NCBI RefSeq assembly: GCF_001677335.1 | Contig: NZ_LZYB01000006.1 | Location: 186,001 to 250,000, forward strand | Reading direction: 5' to 3' | Length of the DNA stretch: 64,000 nt | From: Erythrobacter dokdonensis DSW-74 | Lineage (GTDB): Bacteria; Pseudomonadota; Alphaproteobacteria; Sphingomonadales; Sphingomonadaceae | Shown: piece after piece, positions 53,175 through 63,324 of the stretch | Layout of the letters: the number at the start of each line of letters is the position of its first letter | Position numbering within the stretch: position 1 is the first letter of the stretch | Position numbers and translations under genes: made by a program | Notes under the pieces: model-generated | What the model was told of the DNA's origin: nothing | What the model saw: the letters and a program-made list of their open reading frames with translations, nothing else | The model's database searches: none

Positions 53175-55087
<1,913 letters not shown>

Positions 55088-55109
55088 TTGGTCGCGTTAG
55101 CCTTTGCTA

Positions 55110-55127
55110 TGTGACTCGGAGAGTACG
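55110..55127. promoter_or_regulatory. ppsR site: Second PpsR-type half-palindrome overlapping the bchF -10
   Basis: TGT-N12-ACG lies 16 bases from the first site and covers the -10. It keeps only the outer TGT/AC bases of the consensus. Paired sites of this kind bind PpsR tetramers cooperatively in Rhodobacter. Confidence 0.45.
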
Positions 55128-55149
55128 CCCGTTCCAACACAAGTGTCAA
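55120..55149 (-). promoter_or_regulatory. Putative sigma70 promoter of the bchF operon
   Basis: Read on the minus strand, the -35 TTGACA (55149-55144) is separated by 18 bases from a TACTCT -10 (55125-55120). The expected transcript start would be about 26 bases before the bchF ATG. Both boxes are inside PpsR-type palindromes. Confidence 0.6.
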
Positions 55150-55161
55150 CTAGATTGGACG
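55144..55161. promoter_or_regulatory. ppsR site: PpsR-type operator overlapping the bchF -35
   Basis: TGTC-N10-GACG matches the PpsR/CrtJ consensus TGTcN10gACA with one change (final A to G). The -35 hexamer is inside it, so binding would block RNA polymerase. Confidence 0.6.
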
Positions 55162-55333
55162 TTTAGTTTTGTTGACGATTTGCCATCATGCGGTAACGTT
55201 GTTTGCGCCCTTTCCCGAAACGGCGTAAGCAGGATTCGCGCGCTTTCGGGATCAGGGTTGTAGGGGTGTGCCGCGCGGGTGCGCCCGTTTCCTCCGGCGG
55301 ACAGGATCCGCACGACCTGGGGAGGTCTGGCGA

Positions 55334-56230
55334 ATGGGAGAATCGAAGGCTTCAGGCATGTTCGGCGCCGGTTCGGCGGTCCTGAGGGGGGTCATTTCTG
55401 CCCCGCTCGAACGGGTCCGCAGGCGGGCTTCGGGAGCGCGCGAGGAGTCGCACGATTCGGTAAACGCCATGATACAGGGCGAGATCATTCCCCGCCTGCT
55501 CATGGCTCACGAGGCAGCGCAGAGCCATTCCAAGAACAAGCGCGGCAGGCCGATCGATCCCGCTGACGCATCCCGTTTCGCCATGCTCCCGCTGCGGCTC
55601 GAGGCAGCGAGCCTGCTCGACGAGGTCGATGCATTCATTGCCGATGGCGCGAGTGTCGAGACCATTTGTCTCGATCTGCTGGCCCCTGCGGCGCGGATGC
55701 TTGGCGAGATGTGGGATCGCGACGAATGCGACTTCATCGATGTTACGATGGGGCTGTGGCGCCTTCAGGAAGTGATGCGCGAGATCGCCGCGCGCTCGCC
55801 CGCAGATCTCCCGTCGCTCAAGGTTCCGCGCAGCGCGCTGTTCTCGCCGATGCCAGGCGACGTGCACACCTTCGGCACGATGATGATCGAGGAGGTTTTC
55901 TCGCGTGCCGGCTGGCACAGCGAGGCGCTGGTCAAGCCCGAACGCCGCGAACTGCTCGACCGGCTATCGCAAAAGCCCTTCGATGTGGTGGGATTGACCC
56001 TTGCCCGCGATTGTCCTGGCGCCGCGCTCGCCAACATCATCAAGGCGATGCGCAACGCATCGGCCAACCCCAGAATTGCCGTGCTAATCGGCGGACGAAT
56101 GATCAACGACAATCCGGGAATGGTCGAAGAAGTCGGGGCCGACGGCACAGGGGCTGATGCGCTCTCGGCGCTGCAAGTCGCCGAAGCCCTGGTGAAGGCC
56201 ACCCCCCGCAGCACACAGAACCTGCGATAG
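55334..56230 (+). CDS. ppaA: PpaA/AerR, B12-binding antirepressor of PpsR
   Basis: The 298-residue protein has a helical cap region (about 90-150, with MWDRDECDFIDVTMGLWRLQEV, in parts) and a cobalamin-binding Rossmann-like domain. His178 in PGDVHTFG corresponds to the cobalamin-ligating histidine of AerR. PpaA/AerR binds cobalamin in light and relieves PpsR repression. ATG 55334 is preceded by GGGGAGG. It stands next to ppsR and they probably form an operon, 13 bases apart. Confidence 0.9.
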   Translation: MGESKASGMFGAGSAVLRGVISAPLERVRRRASGAREESHDSVNAMIQGEIIPRLLMAHEAAQSHSKNKRGRPIDPADASRFAMLPLRLEAASLLDEVDAFIADGASVETICLDLLAPAARMLGEMWDRDECDFIDVTMGLWRLQEVMREIAARSPADLPSLKVPRSALFSPMPGDVHTFGTMMIEEVFSRAGWHSEALVKPERRELLDRLSQKPFDVVGLTLARDCPGAALANIIKAMRNASANPRIAVLIGGRMINDNPGMVEEVGADGTGADALSALQVAEALVKATPRSTQNLR

Positions 56231-56242
56231 GTTCGTACGCCC

Positions 56243-57664
56243 ATGCTCACCCGCAAGCACAGCATCGATGGCAAGGAGCCTTTCGCTAATGCGGCGGAGC
56301 TGTTCCGTTCGCTTGATGCCGAGGCTGCGATGAAGCTGGCGATGATGGCGGGCGACGTGACTCTCGTGCTCGACGATACCGGGACTATCCTCGATGCTTC
56401 CTTCGATCCGCGTGAATTCCCGAGCTTTTCGGGCTGGATCGGGAGTAACTGGATCGAGACGGTAACCGATGAAAGCCGTCCTAAAATCATGGAGATGCTG
56501 GCCGCTGCCCGGCGCGGCGAGGTCCAGCACTGGCGGCAGGTCAACCATCCTTCGCGCGATGGCGAGGTGCCGATCCGCTATGCCGTGCTGAGCATCAATG
56601 GCGGTGCCAACCGGATCGCCTTCGGGCGCGATTTGCGCGAGGCGGGCAAGCTGCAGCAACGGCTTTTGCAGGTGCAGCAGTCGCTCGAGCGCGATTACCT
56701 GAGAATGCGCCAGCTCGAGGCGCGCTACCGTATGCTGTTCGAGCGTTCCACAGAGGCTGTGCTGATCATCGAGGCGGCTTCCTTGCGCATTCGCGAGGCC
56801 AATCCGGCCGCGCATACGCTGGTTGGCGCTCGTACTGGCAGCCTGCCGGGCAAGAAGCTGCCGAGCGTGCTCGACAAAGGCTCGCACGAGGCGTTGCAGG
56901 GGTTGGTCGGCGCGGCTCTGGTGTCGGACACGGTAAGCCCCGCACGAATCCGGCTTTCCCGTGGCGCACGCGACGTGATGGTGACGGTTACCGGTTTCAC
57001 GCAGGATCGCGGCCAGTTCCTGCTGGTGCGGCTGGTGCCTGCGAGCGACAAGATCATCGCTCCTTCATCGCCGGTGCTTGATCTCGTCGACCAGATGCCG
57101 GACGCCTTTGTCGTGGCCGATGCCAACCTCGAGATTGTCACCGCCAACGCTGCCTTTGTCGAGCTGCTTCAGGCGGCCAGCGTCGATCAGCTGCGCGGCC
57201 GCCATCTGTCGGATTCGATTGGCCGTCCGGGCATCGATCTCGACCTGATCGAAGGCCAGATCGATCAGCACGGATCGGCACGCAATGTCAGCACCGTCCT
57301 GCGCACCGGTGGCGATGTGGAGGGTGAACCGGTTGAATTGTCAGCGGTTCGGACGGGCGGGGAAGACCCTTACTATGCCTTCGTGATCCGCCCGATCGGT
57401 CGCCGCCTGCGCGACCTGCCGCCGGGCTCGCAGGATCTCCCGCGTTCTGTCGAGCAGCTCACCGAACTGGTCGGCCGCATGAGCCTCAAGGACATCGTGC
57501 GCGAAAGCACCGACCTGATCGAGCGTCTGTGCATCGAGGCGGCGCTGTCCTATACCTCGGACAACCGTGCCTCGGCGGCCGAAATTCTCGGCCTCTCGCG
57601 CCAGAGCCTCTATTCCAAGCTGCATCGCTATGGCCTCGGCAACCTCGCCGGCGACAACGACTGA
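56243..57664 (+). CDS. ppsR: PpsR/CrtJ photosynthesis gene repressor
   Basis: The 473-residue protein has an N-terminal PAS-like domain (about 20-140), a coiled-coil Q-linker (about 140-165), two PAS domains (about 165-280 and 285-410) and a C-terminal Fis-type helix-turn-helix (NRASAAEILGLSRQSLYSKL). Cys430, just before the helix-turn-helix, matches the redox-active cysteine of PpsR/CrtJ (Cys424/Cys420). No other cysteine occurs, so the intramolecular disulfide described for Rhodobacter is impossible. Likely targets include bchF and bchG here. Confidence 0.93.
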   Translation: MLTRKHSIDGKEPFANAAELFRSLDAEAAMKLAMMAGDVTLVLDDTGTILDASFDPREFPSFSGWIGSNWIETVTDESRPKIMEMLAAARRGEVQHWRQVNHPSRDGEVPIRYAVLSINGGANRIAFGRDLREAGKLQQRLLQVQQSLERDYLRMRQLEARYRMLFERSTEAVLIIEAASLRIREANPAAHTLVGARTGSLPGKKLPSVLDKGSHEALQGLVGAALVSDTVSPARIRLSRGARDVMVTVTGFTQDRGQFLLVRLVPASDKIIAPSSPVLDLVDQMPDAFVVADANLEIVTANAAFVELLQAASVDQLRGRHLSDSIGRPGIDLDLIEGQIDQHGSARNVSTVLRTGGDVEGEPVELSAVRTGGEDPYYAFVIRPIGRRLRDLPPGSQDLPRSVEQLTELVGRMSLKDIVRESTDLIERLCIEAALSYTSDNRASAAEILGLSRQSLYSKLHRYGLGNLAGDND

Positions 57665-57927
57665 CAGCCTGCCCGCCCTGTAGGCTTTCCGGTTGCGCGG
57701 CACAGGCCTGCGCAATCGCCGTTCCAAGCTGGCCCGGGCAGCGGTCGAGCCGCTTCAGGCTGCGGGCAAACCGGGCCTGAAAGGGCCTTAAGGGGGGCAT
57801 GTGCCGGACGGCGCTTCCAAGCCCGCGAATTTCCTGCTGTCAAGCGATCGCGATGGCCGCGACTGGACACGCAGCGGCATCTCCAGAGAAAAAATCGGGG
57901 TGAAAATGCGATCCGGCGATGACGTAG

Positions 57928-57945
57928 TGTCAAAATAAATTGACG
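57928..57945. promoter_or_regulatory. ppsR site: PpsR-type operator upstream of bchG
   Basis: TGTCAA-N6-TTGACG (TGTC-N10-GACG) is the same form as the site before bchF and matches the TGTcN10gACA consensus with one change. Its TTGACG end doubles as a -35 box. Confidence 0.65.
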
Positions 57946-57968
57946 CTATGCTTTGTCATGCATAGCCT
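57940..57968 (+). promoter_or_regulatory. Putative bchG promoter
   Basis: TTGACG (57940-57945), a 17-base spacer and TAGCCT (57963-57968) form a plausible but weak sigma70 promoter. The predicted start site falls at or next to the bchG ATG at 57975. Confidence 0.45.
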
Positions 57969-57974
57969 CAAGTC

Positions 57975-58877
57975 ATGGAACATTCGGTGCCCACGACTCG
58001 CTCCGTGCCCGTTCCGGCGGCGCGCGATGTGCTGCAACTTCTCAAACCCATCACATGGTTCCCCCCGATGTGGGCCTTCATGTGCGGTGCGGTATCCTCC
58101 GGCGCCGGGCTCGAAGGGCGCTGGTGGTTCGTTGCGGGCGGGGTGCTGCTGGCAGGCCCGCTGGTGTGCGGCACCAGCCAGGCGGTCAACGACTGGTTCG
58201 ATCGCCATGTCGACGCCATCAACGAACCGGACCGCCCGATCCCCTCGGGCCGTATCGGGGGGCGCTGGGGGCTCTACATCGCCATTATCGCCAGCCTCAT
58301 TTCGGCCGGCGTGGGCTGGCTGCTGGGGCCTATCGTGTTCGTGGCCGCGCTGGTCGGCCTCGCCTTTGCCTGGGCTTACTCCGCACCCCCGTTCCGCTTC
58401 AAGGCGAGCGGCATGCTCGGTCCGCTGGTCTGCGGGCTAACCTATGAAGGCTTGAGCTGGTTCACCGGCGCCACCGTGATGCTGGGCGCGCTGCCCTCGG
58501 TCGAGGTCTGCATCATCCTGTTCATGTATTCGCTGGGCGCGCACGGCATCATGGTGCTCAACGACTTCAAGGCGGTCGAAGGCGATCGGCAGGCCGGGCT
58601 CACCTCCTTGCCGGTGGTGATGGGGGTCGAGGTCGCGGCGCGTTTTGCCTGCATCACGATGGCGGTGGCGCAGATCGTGGTAATCATGCTGCTCGCGATC
58701 TGGGGCTATGGCCTCTCGGCGCTGATCGTCACCGCCGGACTTGCGGCGCAGATTGCAGCCATGCCCAGGCTGATTGGCGATCCGGCCAAATATGCTCCGT
58801 GGTACAACGGCGTGGGCGTGACCCTTTATGTGCTGGGGATGCTCGCCTCGGCGCTGGGTCTGGGAGGCTATATCTGA
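57975..58877 (+). CDS. bchG: Bacteriochlorophyll synthase (geranylgeranyl transferase)
   Basis: The 300-residue UbiA-type prenyltransferase attaches the geranylgeranyl tail to bacteriochlorophyllide a. Key motifs are LLKPITWFPPMWAF and the two Asp-rich regions NDWFDRHVDAINEPDRP and NDFKAVEGDRQAG, with about eight membrane helices. ATG 57975 gives the normal start. No convincing Shine-Dalgarno sequence precedes it. The stop overlaps the next gene as TGATG. Confidence 0.96.
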   Translation: MEHSVPTTRSVPVPAARDVLQLLKPITWFPPMWAFMCGAVSSGAGLEGRWWFVAGGVLLAGPLVCGTSQAVNDWFDRHVDAINEPDRPIPSGRIGGRWGLYIAIIASLISAGVGWLLGPIVFVAALVGLAFAWAYSAPPFRFKASGMLGPLVCGLTYEGLSWFTGATVMLGALPSVEVCIILFMYSLGAHGIMVLNDFKAVEGDRQAGLTSLPVVMGVEVAARFACITMAVAQIVVIMLLAIWGYGLSALIVTAGLAAQIAAMPRLIGDPAKYAPWYNGVGVTLYVLGMLASALGLGGYI

Positions 58878-60238
58878 TGCACGCCCCGCTCGCCTCTCCC
58901 CGGTCCGAGGATGCGAGCGCCGGTTTCGGCTGGTTCGCAATCGCCCGGATCGGGATGGTGCAAGCCTCGATCGGCGCCTTGGTGATGATGGCGACAACGG
59001 TCCTCAACCGGCTGATGGTGGTCGAATTCGCGCTGGCCGCGGCGATCCCGGCGGGCCTGGTGGCATGGCATTATGCAGTCCAGCTGGGCCGGCCCCTGTG
59101 GGGGCACGGATCGGACAAGGGCGGCAACCGCACCTTGTGGATTATCGGCGGCGTGGCGCTGCTGGGCGCCGCCTCGCTCATGGCAACGCAGGCGACGCTA
59201 ATGCTGGGCTCATCGCCCGCGCTCGGTTTCACCCTTGCCGTCATCGCCTACACCCTTATCGGTGCGGGAGTCGGCGCGGGCGGCACGTCGGCGCTTGCCC
59301 TGCTGGCCTCAGGAGTAGCGCCGCAGCGGCGTGCAGCGGCCGCGGCGCTCACCTGGATCATGATGGTGGCGGGAATTGTGGTCTCGGCCATCACGGTCGG
59401 CAAGCTGATCCAGCCCTTCTCGCCCGAGCGGCTGCTGGCGGTGGCCGGTGGCCTTGCGCTGGCAACCGTCGGGCTGACAGCGCTCGCTACCTTCCGGCTG
59501 GAGCGGCAGGCGGGCCGGTTCGGCCATGCTGCCGAGGATGACGAAGCCCCCGATTTCGGCGCCGCAATCCGCGAGATCTGGAACGAGACGGCGGCGCGCC
59601 GTTTCACCATCTTCATCTTCGTGTCGATGATCGCCTTCTCGATGCAGGACCTGATCCTCGAACCCTTTGCCGGGCTGGTTTTCGGCCTTGCGCCGGGCGA
59701 ATCGACCCAGCTGGGCGGCCAGCATCAGGGAGGTATCCTGATCGGCATGATCGTCACCGGCATCGGCGGCAGCGCCTTTTCGGGCAAGCGGCCTGACGGA
59801 TTGCGCCTGTGGGTCATCGGCGGTTGCCTGCTGTCGGCTGTCGGCCTGGGCGCGCTTGGCCTTGCGGCGGTCAATGGCCCGCCCTGGCCGCTCGGGATCA
59901 ATGTCTTTGTGCTCGGCCTTGGCAATGGCGTGTTCGCGGTGGCTGCGATCGGCGCGATGATGGGGCTGGCCGGCGCGGGCGAGAAAACCCGCGAGGGCGT
60001 GCGCATGGGCGTGTGGGGAGCAAGCCAGGCTATCGCTTTCGGGCTTGGCGGGCTGACCGGCGCGGTCGGCGTCGATCTGGCGCGCAGCGCGCTGGGTGAT
60101 GATGGCGCTGCGTTCCAGCTGGTGTTCGCCATCGAGGCGGCAGCTTTCGTGCTCGCCGCCGTGCTCGCAATCAAGGCGACCGGCGCTCCGGCGATGCGCG
60201 CGGTTGCGGTAGAGGGAAAGAGGGAGGTCTACGCATGA
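58877..60238 (+). CDS. PucC-family MFS protein between bchG and bchP (orf428-like)
   Basis: The 453-residue protein has about twelve membrane helices and PucC-family elements ARIGMVQASIGALVM, TVLNRLMVVE, WGHGSDKGGNRTLW and EKTREGVRMGVWGASQAI. It is homologous to but distinct from LhaA (44855-46294). The bchG > PucC-like > bchP order recurs in purple bacteria. The function is probably in pigment or light-harvesting assembly, but has not been settled. It overlaps both neighbours. Confidence 0.9.
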   Translation: MHAPLASPRSEDASAGFGWFAIARIGMVQASIGALVMMATTVLNRLMVVEFALAAAIPAGLVAWHYAVQLGRPLWGHGSDKGGNRTLWIIGGVALLGAASLMATQATLMLGSSPALGFTLAVIAYTLIGAGVGAGGTSALALLASGVAPQRRAAAAALTWIMMVAGIVVSAITVGKLIQPFSPERLLAVAGGLALATVGLTALATFRLERQAGRFGHAAEDDEAPDFGAAIREIWNETAARRFTIFIFVSMIAFSMQDLILEPFAGLVFGLAPGESTQLGGQHQGGILIGMIVTGIGGSAFSGKRPDGLRLWVIGGCLLSAVGLGALGLAAVNGPPWPLGINVFVLGLGNGVFAVAAIGAMMGLAGAGEKTREGVRMGVWGASQAIAFGLGGLTGAVGVDLARSALGDDGAAFQLVFAIEAAAFVLAAVLAIKATGAPAMRAVAVEGKREVYA

Positions 60239-61431
60239 ACCAGACTATCTATGATGCCGTCATCGTCGGCGGCGGCCCCTCGGGATCTACCGCCGCGAAC
60301 GATCTTGCACAGGCCGGCTTTTCGGTGCTGCTGATCGAACGCGGCGGCCGGATCAAGCCCTGCGGCGGTGCGATTCCGCCCCGGCTGCTTGCCGATTTCG
60401 ACATTCCCCAGAGCCTTCTGGTCGCCAAGGCGCGCTCGGCCCGCATGATCGCGCCTTCGGGCCGCGCGGTCGACATGCCGGTGGGCGAGATCGGCTATGT
60501 CGGCATGGTCGACCGCGACGAGTATGACGAATGGCTGCGCGAGCGTGCCCGCCAGTCGGGTGCCGAACGGATCACCGCGACCTTCGAGAAGATCGAGCGC
60601 GACGACGAGCCGCATCCCATCGTCACCTTCCGCCGCACCCGTGGCGGCCCGATCGAGAGCGTGCGTGCGCGCGTGGTCATCGGTGCCGACGGCGCGCGCT
60701 CGGCGGTGGCCAAGCAGTGCCTGCCCGGCGCCGAACGCGTGCCCTGCGTCTTCGCCTATCACGAGATCATCAAGTCGCCCGAGGAAAACACCGAGGCCTT
60801 CGACGCGACGCGCTGCGATGTGTTCTACCAGGGCAAGCTGTCGCCCGATTTCTATGCCTGGGTGTTCCCGCACGGCGAAACCGCCAGCATCGGGGTTGGC
60901 AGCGCCAACAAGGGTTTCTCGCTGCGCGGCGCGATCGGGACCATGCGCGAGGAACTCGGACTTGCCCGCTGCGAGACCGTGCGCCGCGAGGGCGCGCCGA
61001 TCCCGCTCAAGCCGCTCAAGCGGTGGGATAATGGTGCCGATGTGATCGTGGCGGGTGACGCCGCGGGCGTGGTCGCTCCGGCATCGGGAGAGGGGATCTA
61101 CTACGCCATGGTCGGCGGGCGGCTGGTGGCCGAGGCGGCGGCGATGTTCCTCAAGACGGGCGAGGCCAAGCACCTGCGCAGCGCGCGCAAGAAGTTCATG
61201 CGCGAGCATGGCATGGTCTTCCGGATCCTCGGGATCATGCAGTATTTCTGGTATTCCTCGGACAAGCGTCGCGAGCGTTTCGTCACCATCTGCGACGACA
61301 AGGACGTGCAGGAGCTGACCTGGCAGGCCTACATGCACAAGAAGCTGGTGCGCGCGAAGCCGATGGCCCATGTCAGGATCTTCCTGAAGGACACTGCACA
61401 CCTGCTAGGCTTGAGGGCCGCAACGCGCTAA
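60235..61431 (+). CDS. bchP: Geranylgeranyl (bacterio)chlorophyll reductase
   Basis: The 398-residue flavoprotein reduces the geranylgeranyl tail to phytyl. It has the FAD site DAVIVGGGPSGSTAANDLA near the N-terminus, the CGGAIPPRLL motif, VVIGADGARSAVAKQ and the second FAD motif VIVAGDAAGVVAPASGEGIYYAM in parts. ATG 60235 overlaps the previous stop by four bases. Confidence 0.96.
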   Translation: MNQTIYDAVIVGGGPSGSTAANDLAQAGFSVLLIERGGRIKPCGGAIPPRLLADFDIPQSLLVAKARSARMIAPSGRAVDMPVGEIGYVGMVDRDEYDEWLRERARQSGAERITATFEKIERDDEPHPIVTFRRTRGGPIESVRARVVIGADGARSAVAKQCLPGAERVPCVFAYHEIIKSPEENTEAFDATRCDVFYQGKLSPDFYAWVFPHGETASIGVGSANKGFSLRGAIGTMREELGLARCETVRREGAPIPLKPLKRWDNGADVIVAGDAAGVVAPASGEGIYYAMVGGRLVAEAAAMFLKTGEAKHLRSARKKFMREHGMVFRILGIMQYFWYSSDKRRERFVTICDDKDVQELTWQAYMHKKLVRAKPMAHVRIFLKDTAHLLGLRAATR

Positions 61432-61443
61432 GCCGGTTCCTGT

Positions 61444-61926
61444 ATGAACCGGATGATGATCCTGCCGGTGTCCGTCGCCACGGTCGCGGCGCTGTGCGTT
61501 GCGGCGCTGGGGGCGACGATCACCGATCTCGGGCCGTGGTATCAGACGCTGGAAAAGCCCGCGTGGAACCCGCCCGATGTGGTGTTCCCGATCGGCTGGA
61601 CGGTGATCTATGCCTGCATCACCATTTCGGGCATTACCGCATGGCGCCAGGCGCCCACGGCGGCGAGTTCGGAATGGGTGATCGGTCTGTTTGCACTCAA
61701 CGGCTTTCTCAACATCACCTGGAGCCTCATTTTCTTCCGCATGCAGCGCCCTGACTGGGCGTTTATGGAACTGACCTTGCTATGGCTCTCGATCATTTTG
61801 CTGATGATCTATTGCGGGCGGTTCTCGCGCAGCGCGGCGGCGTTGCTGGTGCCCTATCTGGCATGGGTGACTTTCGCAGGCGCTCTCAACTGGGCGGTGG
61901 TCGATCTCAACGCGCCGTTCGGCTGA
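61444..61926 (+). CDS. tspO: TspO/MBR tryptophan-rich sensory protein
   Basis: The 160-residue protein has five membrane helices and the TspO signatures WYQTLEKPAWNPPDVVFPIGW in two parts and the C-terminal PYLAWVTFAGALNWAV. TspO binds porphyrins, and in Rhodobacter it modulates photosynthesis gene expression in response to oxygen, consistent with its place after bchP. A 12-base gap separates it from bchP. Confidence 0.95.
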   Translation: MNRMMILPVSVATVAALCVAALGATITDLGPWYQTLEKPAWNPPDVVFPIGWTVIYACITISGITAWRQAPTAASSEWVIGLFALNGFLNITWSLIFFRMQRPDWAFMELTLLWLSIILLMIYCGRFSRSAAALLVPYLAWVTFAGALNWAVVDLNAPFG

Positions 61927-61957
61927 TGCGGGCCCGGCAGCGGGCGAGGGAGGTGGC

Positions 61958-62224
61958 GTGGAAGGTCTGTTTTCGTCGGGCCATGCGGCCGATCTGATCC
62001 TTGTCGTTCTGGCTATCGAAGCCGCGTGGTTGCGGCTGCGCCATGGATGGAGCTTGCGGGCGCTGGCTGCGCTGCTCGGCACGGCGGCGCTGATCGTGCT
62101 CGGGCTGCGGGCAGCGCTGGTGGGCGCCGCGTGGTGGTGGATCGCACTCCCGCTGGCTCTTTCGCTGCCGCTTCACCTGCTCGATCTGGCAAGCCGGATG
62201 AAGGGCCAGGGCAAGGGCAGCTGA
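61958..62224 (+). CDS. Small three-helix membrane protein after tspO, function unknown
   Basis: The 88-residue protein starts at GTG 61958 after a GGGAGG site. It has three hydrophobic segments (about residues 9-24, 34-52 and 57-75) and a basic C-terminus. No family with known function is recognised. It ends the bchG operon before a strong hairpin. Confidence 0.65.
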   Translation: MEGLFSSGHAADLILVVLAIEAAWLRLRHGWSLRALAALLGTAALIVLGLRAALVGAAWWWIALPLALSLPLHLLDLASRMKGQGKGS

Positions 62225-62267
62225 AGGGTCGGGTCGGGTCCGCTTGCGCGCGGCCGTCAGGACAAAG

Positions 62268-62304
62268 AGAAACCCGGCCGGGCGCGTAGCCTGACCGGGT
62301 TTCT
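62268..62304. terminator. Hairpin at the end of the bchG operon
   Basis: A perfect 10-bp stem (AGAAACCCGG with CCGGGTTTCT) encloses a 17-base loop, 43 bases after the last plus-strand stop. The GTTTGCC that follows is only moderately T-rich. Confidence 0.6.
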
Positions 62305-62321
62305 GTTTGCCTTGAGGGGTG

Positions 62322-62341
62322 GCCGGGCGTCACCGCCCGGC
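62322..62341 (-). terminator. Hairpin 6 bases past the pufM stop
   Basis: GCCGGGCG-TCAC-CGCCCGGC is a perfect 8-bp stem with a tetraloop, immediately downstream of pufM on its strand. It has no T run, so it may stabilise the 3' end of the puf message rather than terminate it. Confidence 0.5.
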
Positions 62342-62347
62342 AGACCT

Positions 62348-63310
62348 TCAGCTGATATTGGCAGCCCCGCTCGGATCGTAGTGGATCGTGCTCGGAGCGT
62401 AATAGTGCTCTTCGGCCCACAGGCGCCAGTTGTCGACCACTGTACCGGTAATCAGGATCCCGATCCCGCCGGTCAGCGTGGTCAGCACCGCGAACCACCA
62501 CGCCCAGCGGTGGATCGATTCGAAGCTTGCGTTGAAGCCCATCACCCAGCGCCAGAACAGCGCGCCGCGTTCCGCAGCAGTCCCGCGGTCGGTAATCTGC
62601 TCGATCTCGCGCTCGCCGCCATAGCGTCCCAGCGCCAGAATGGTCGCCCCGTGCATCGCGAACAGGAGCGCCGACCCGTAAAGGAAGACGATCGAGAGCG
62701 CGTGGAACGGGTTGTAGAACAGGTTCCCGTAAAGCAGCGAGAAGTTGTTGGTCCAGTCGAGGTGGCTGAAAATGCCGTAAGGCACCGCCTGCGCCCATTC
62801 GCCCATCAGCAACGGACGGATGAAGCCCAAGACCAGGAACAGCCAGATAGCCGAGGCGAAGGCCCAGGGAATGTGCATCCCCATGCCCAGCGCCTTGGCG
62901 CGGTAATAGGTCCGCGCCCACCAGGTCAGCACAGAGATCGTCAGGAAGGCGCCGGTCATGATGAACCAGCCACCCTTGTCCAGCGGAACGAACGGGCTGA
63001 AGCCGTATTCCGGGCCCGGAGGATCGAGCGAGAGCCAGAAGAACTCGCGCATGAAGGCCTGCGGGCTCCAGTTGACTTGCGCGGCAAAGTTCATGCCGAT
63101 GATGAACAGCGCCATGAAGCCGAAGGCGAGGCTGATAACGCCAAGCCAGCCGAGATAGATCGGGCCAAGCTGTGCCTGTCCGATCTTGCCCATCCAGTAG
63201 CTGTGACCGAACAGCGCGATCCGCGGTTCGCTTCCGTCGAGGTGCGGGACGCCCATTTCGGGCGGCCCCTGGACTTGCACCTGCGTGAAGATGTTTTGGT
63301 ATGTCGCCAT
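62348..63310 (-). CDS. pufM: Photosynthetic reaction centre M subunit
   Basis: The 320-residue protein has five membrane helices. The bacteriochlorophyll and iron-ligating histidines are visible in [39 protein letters not shown] in parts, and [15 protein letters not shown]. With L and H it forms the type II reaction centre and holds Qa. It is 14 bases after pufL. No pufC follows; a hairpin and the convergent bchG operon come next. Confidence 0.97.
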   Translation of the reverse strand: MATYQNIFTQVQVQGPPEMGVPHLDGSEPRIALFGHSYWMGKIGQAQLGPIYLGWLGVISLAFGFMALFIIGMNFAAQVNWSPQAFMREFFWLSLDPPGPEYGFSPFVPLDKGGWFIMTGAFLTISVLTWWARTYYRAKALGMGMHIPWAFASAIWLFLVLGFIRPLLMGEWAQAVPYGIFSHLDWTNNFSLLYGNLFYNPFHALSIVFLYGSALLFAMHGATILALGRYGGEREIEQITDRGTAAERGALFWRWVMGFNASFESIHRWAWWFAVLTTLTGGIGILITGTVVDNWRLWAEEHYYAPSTIHYDPSGAANIS

Positions 63311-63324
63311 GGTTCAGGTGCTCC

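Larger units (their letters stand above)
57665..57974. other. Intergenic region between ppsR and bchG
   Basis: These 310 bases contain the putative bchG promoter and PpsR site near the right end. The stretch 57690-57900 has no clear gene. A GC-rich, partly self-complementary patch around 57735-57780 may help terminate ppsR, but I see no T run. Confidence 0.5.
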
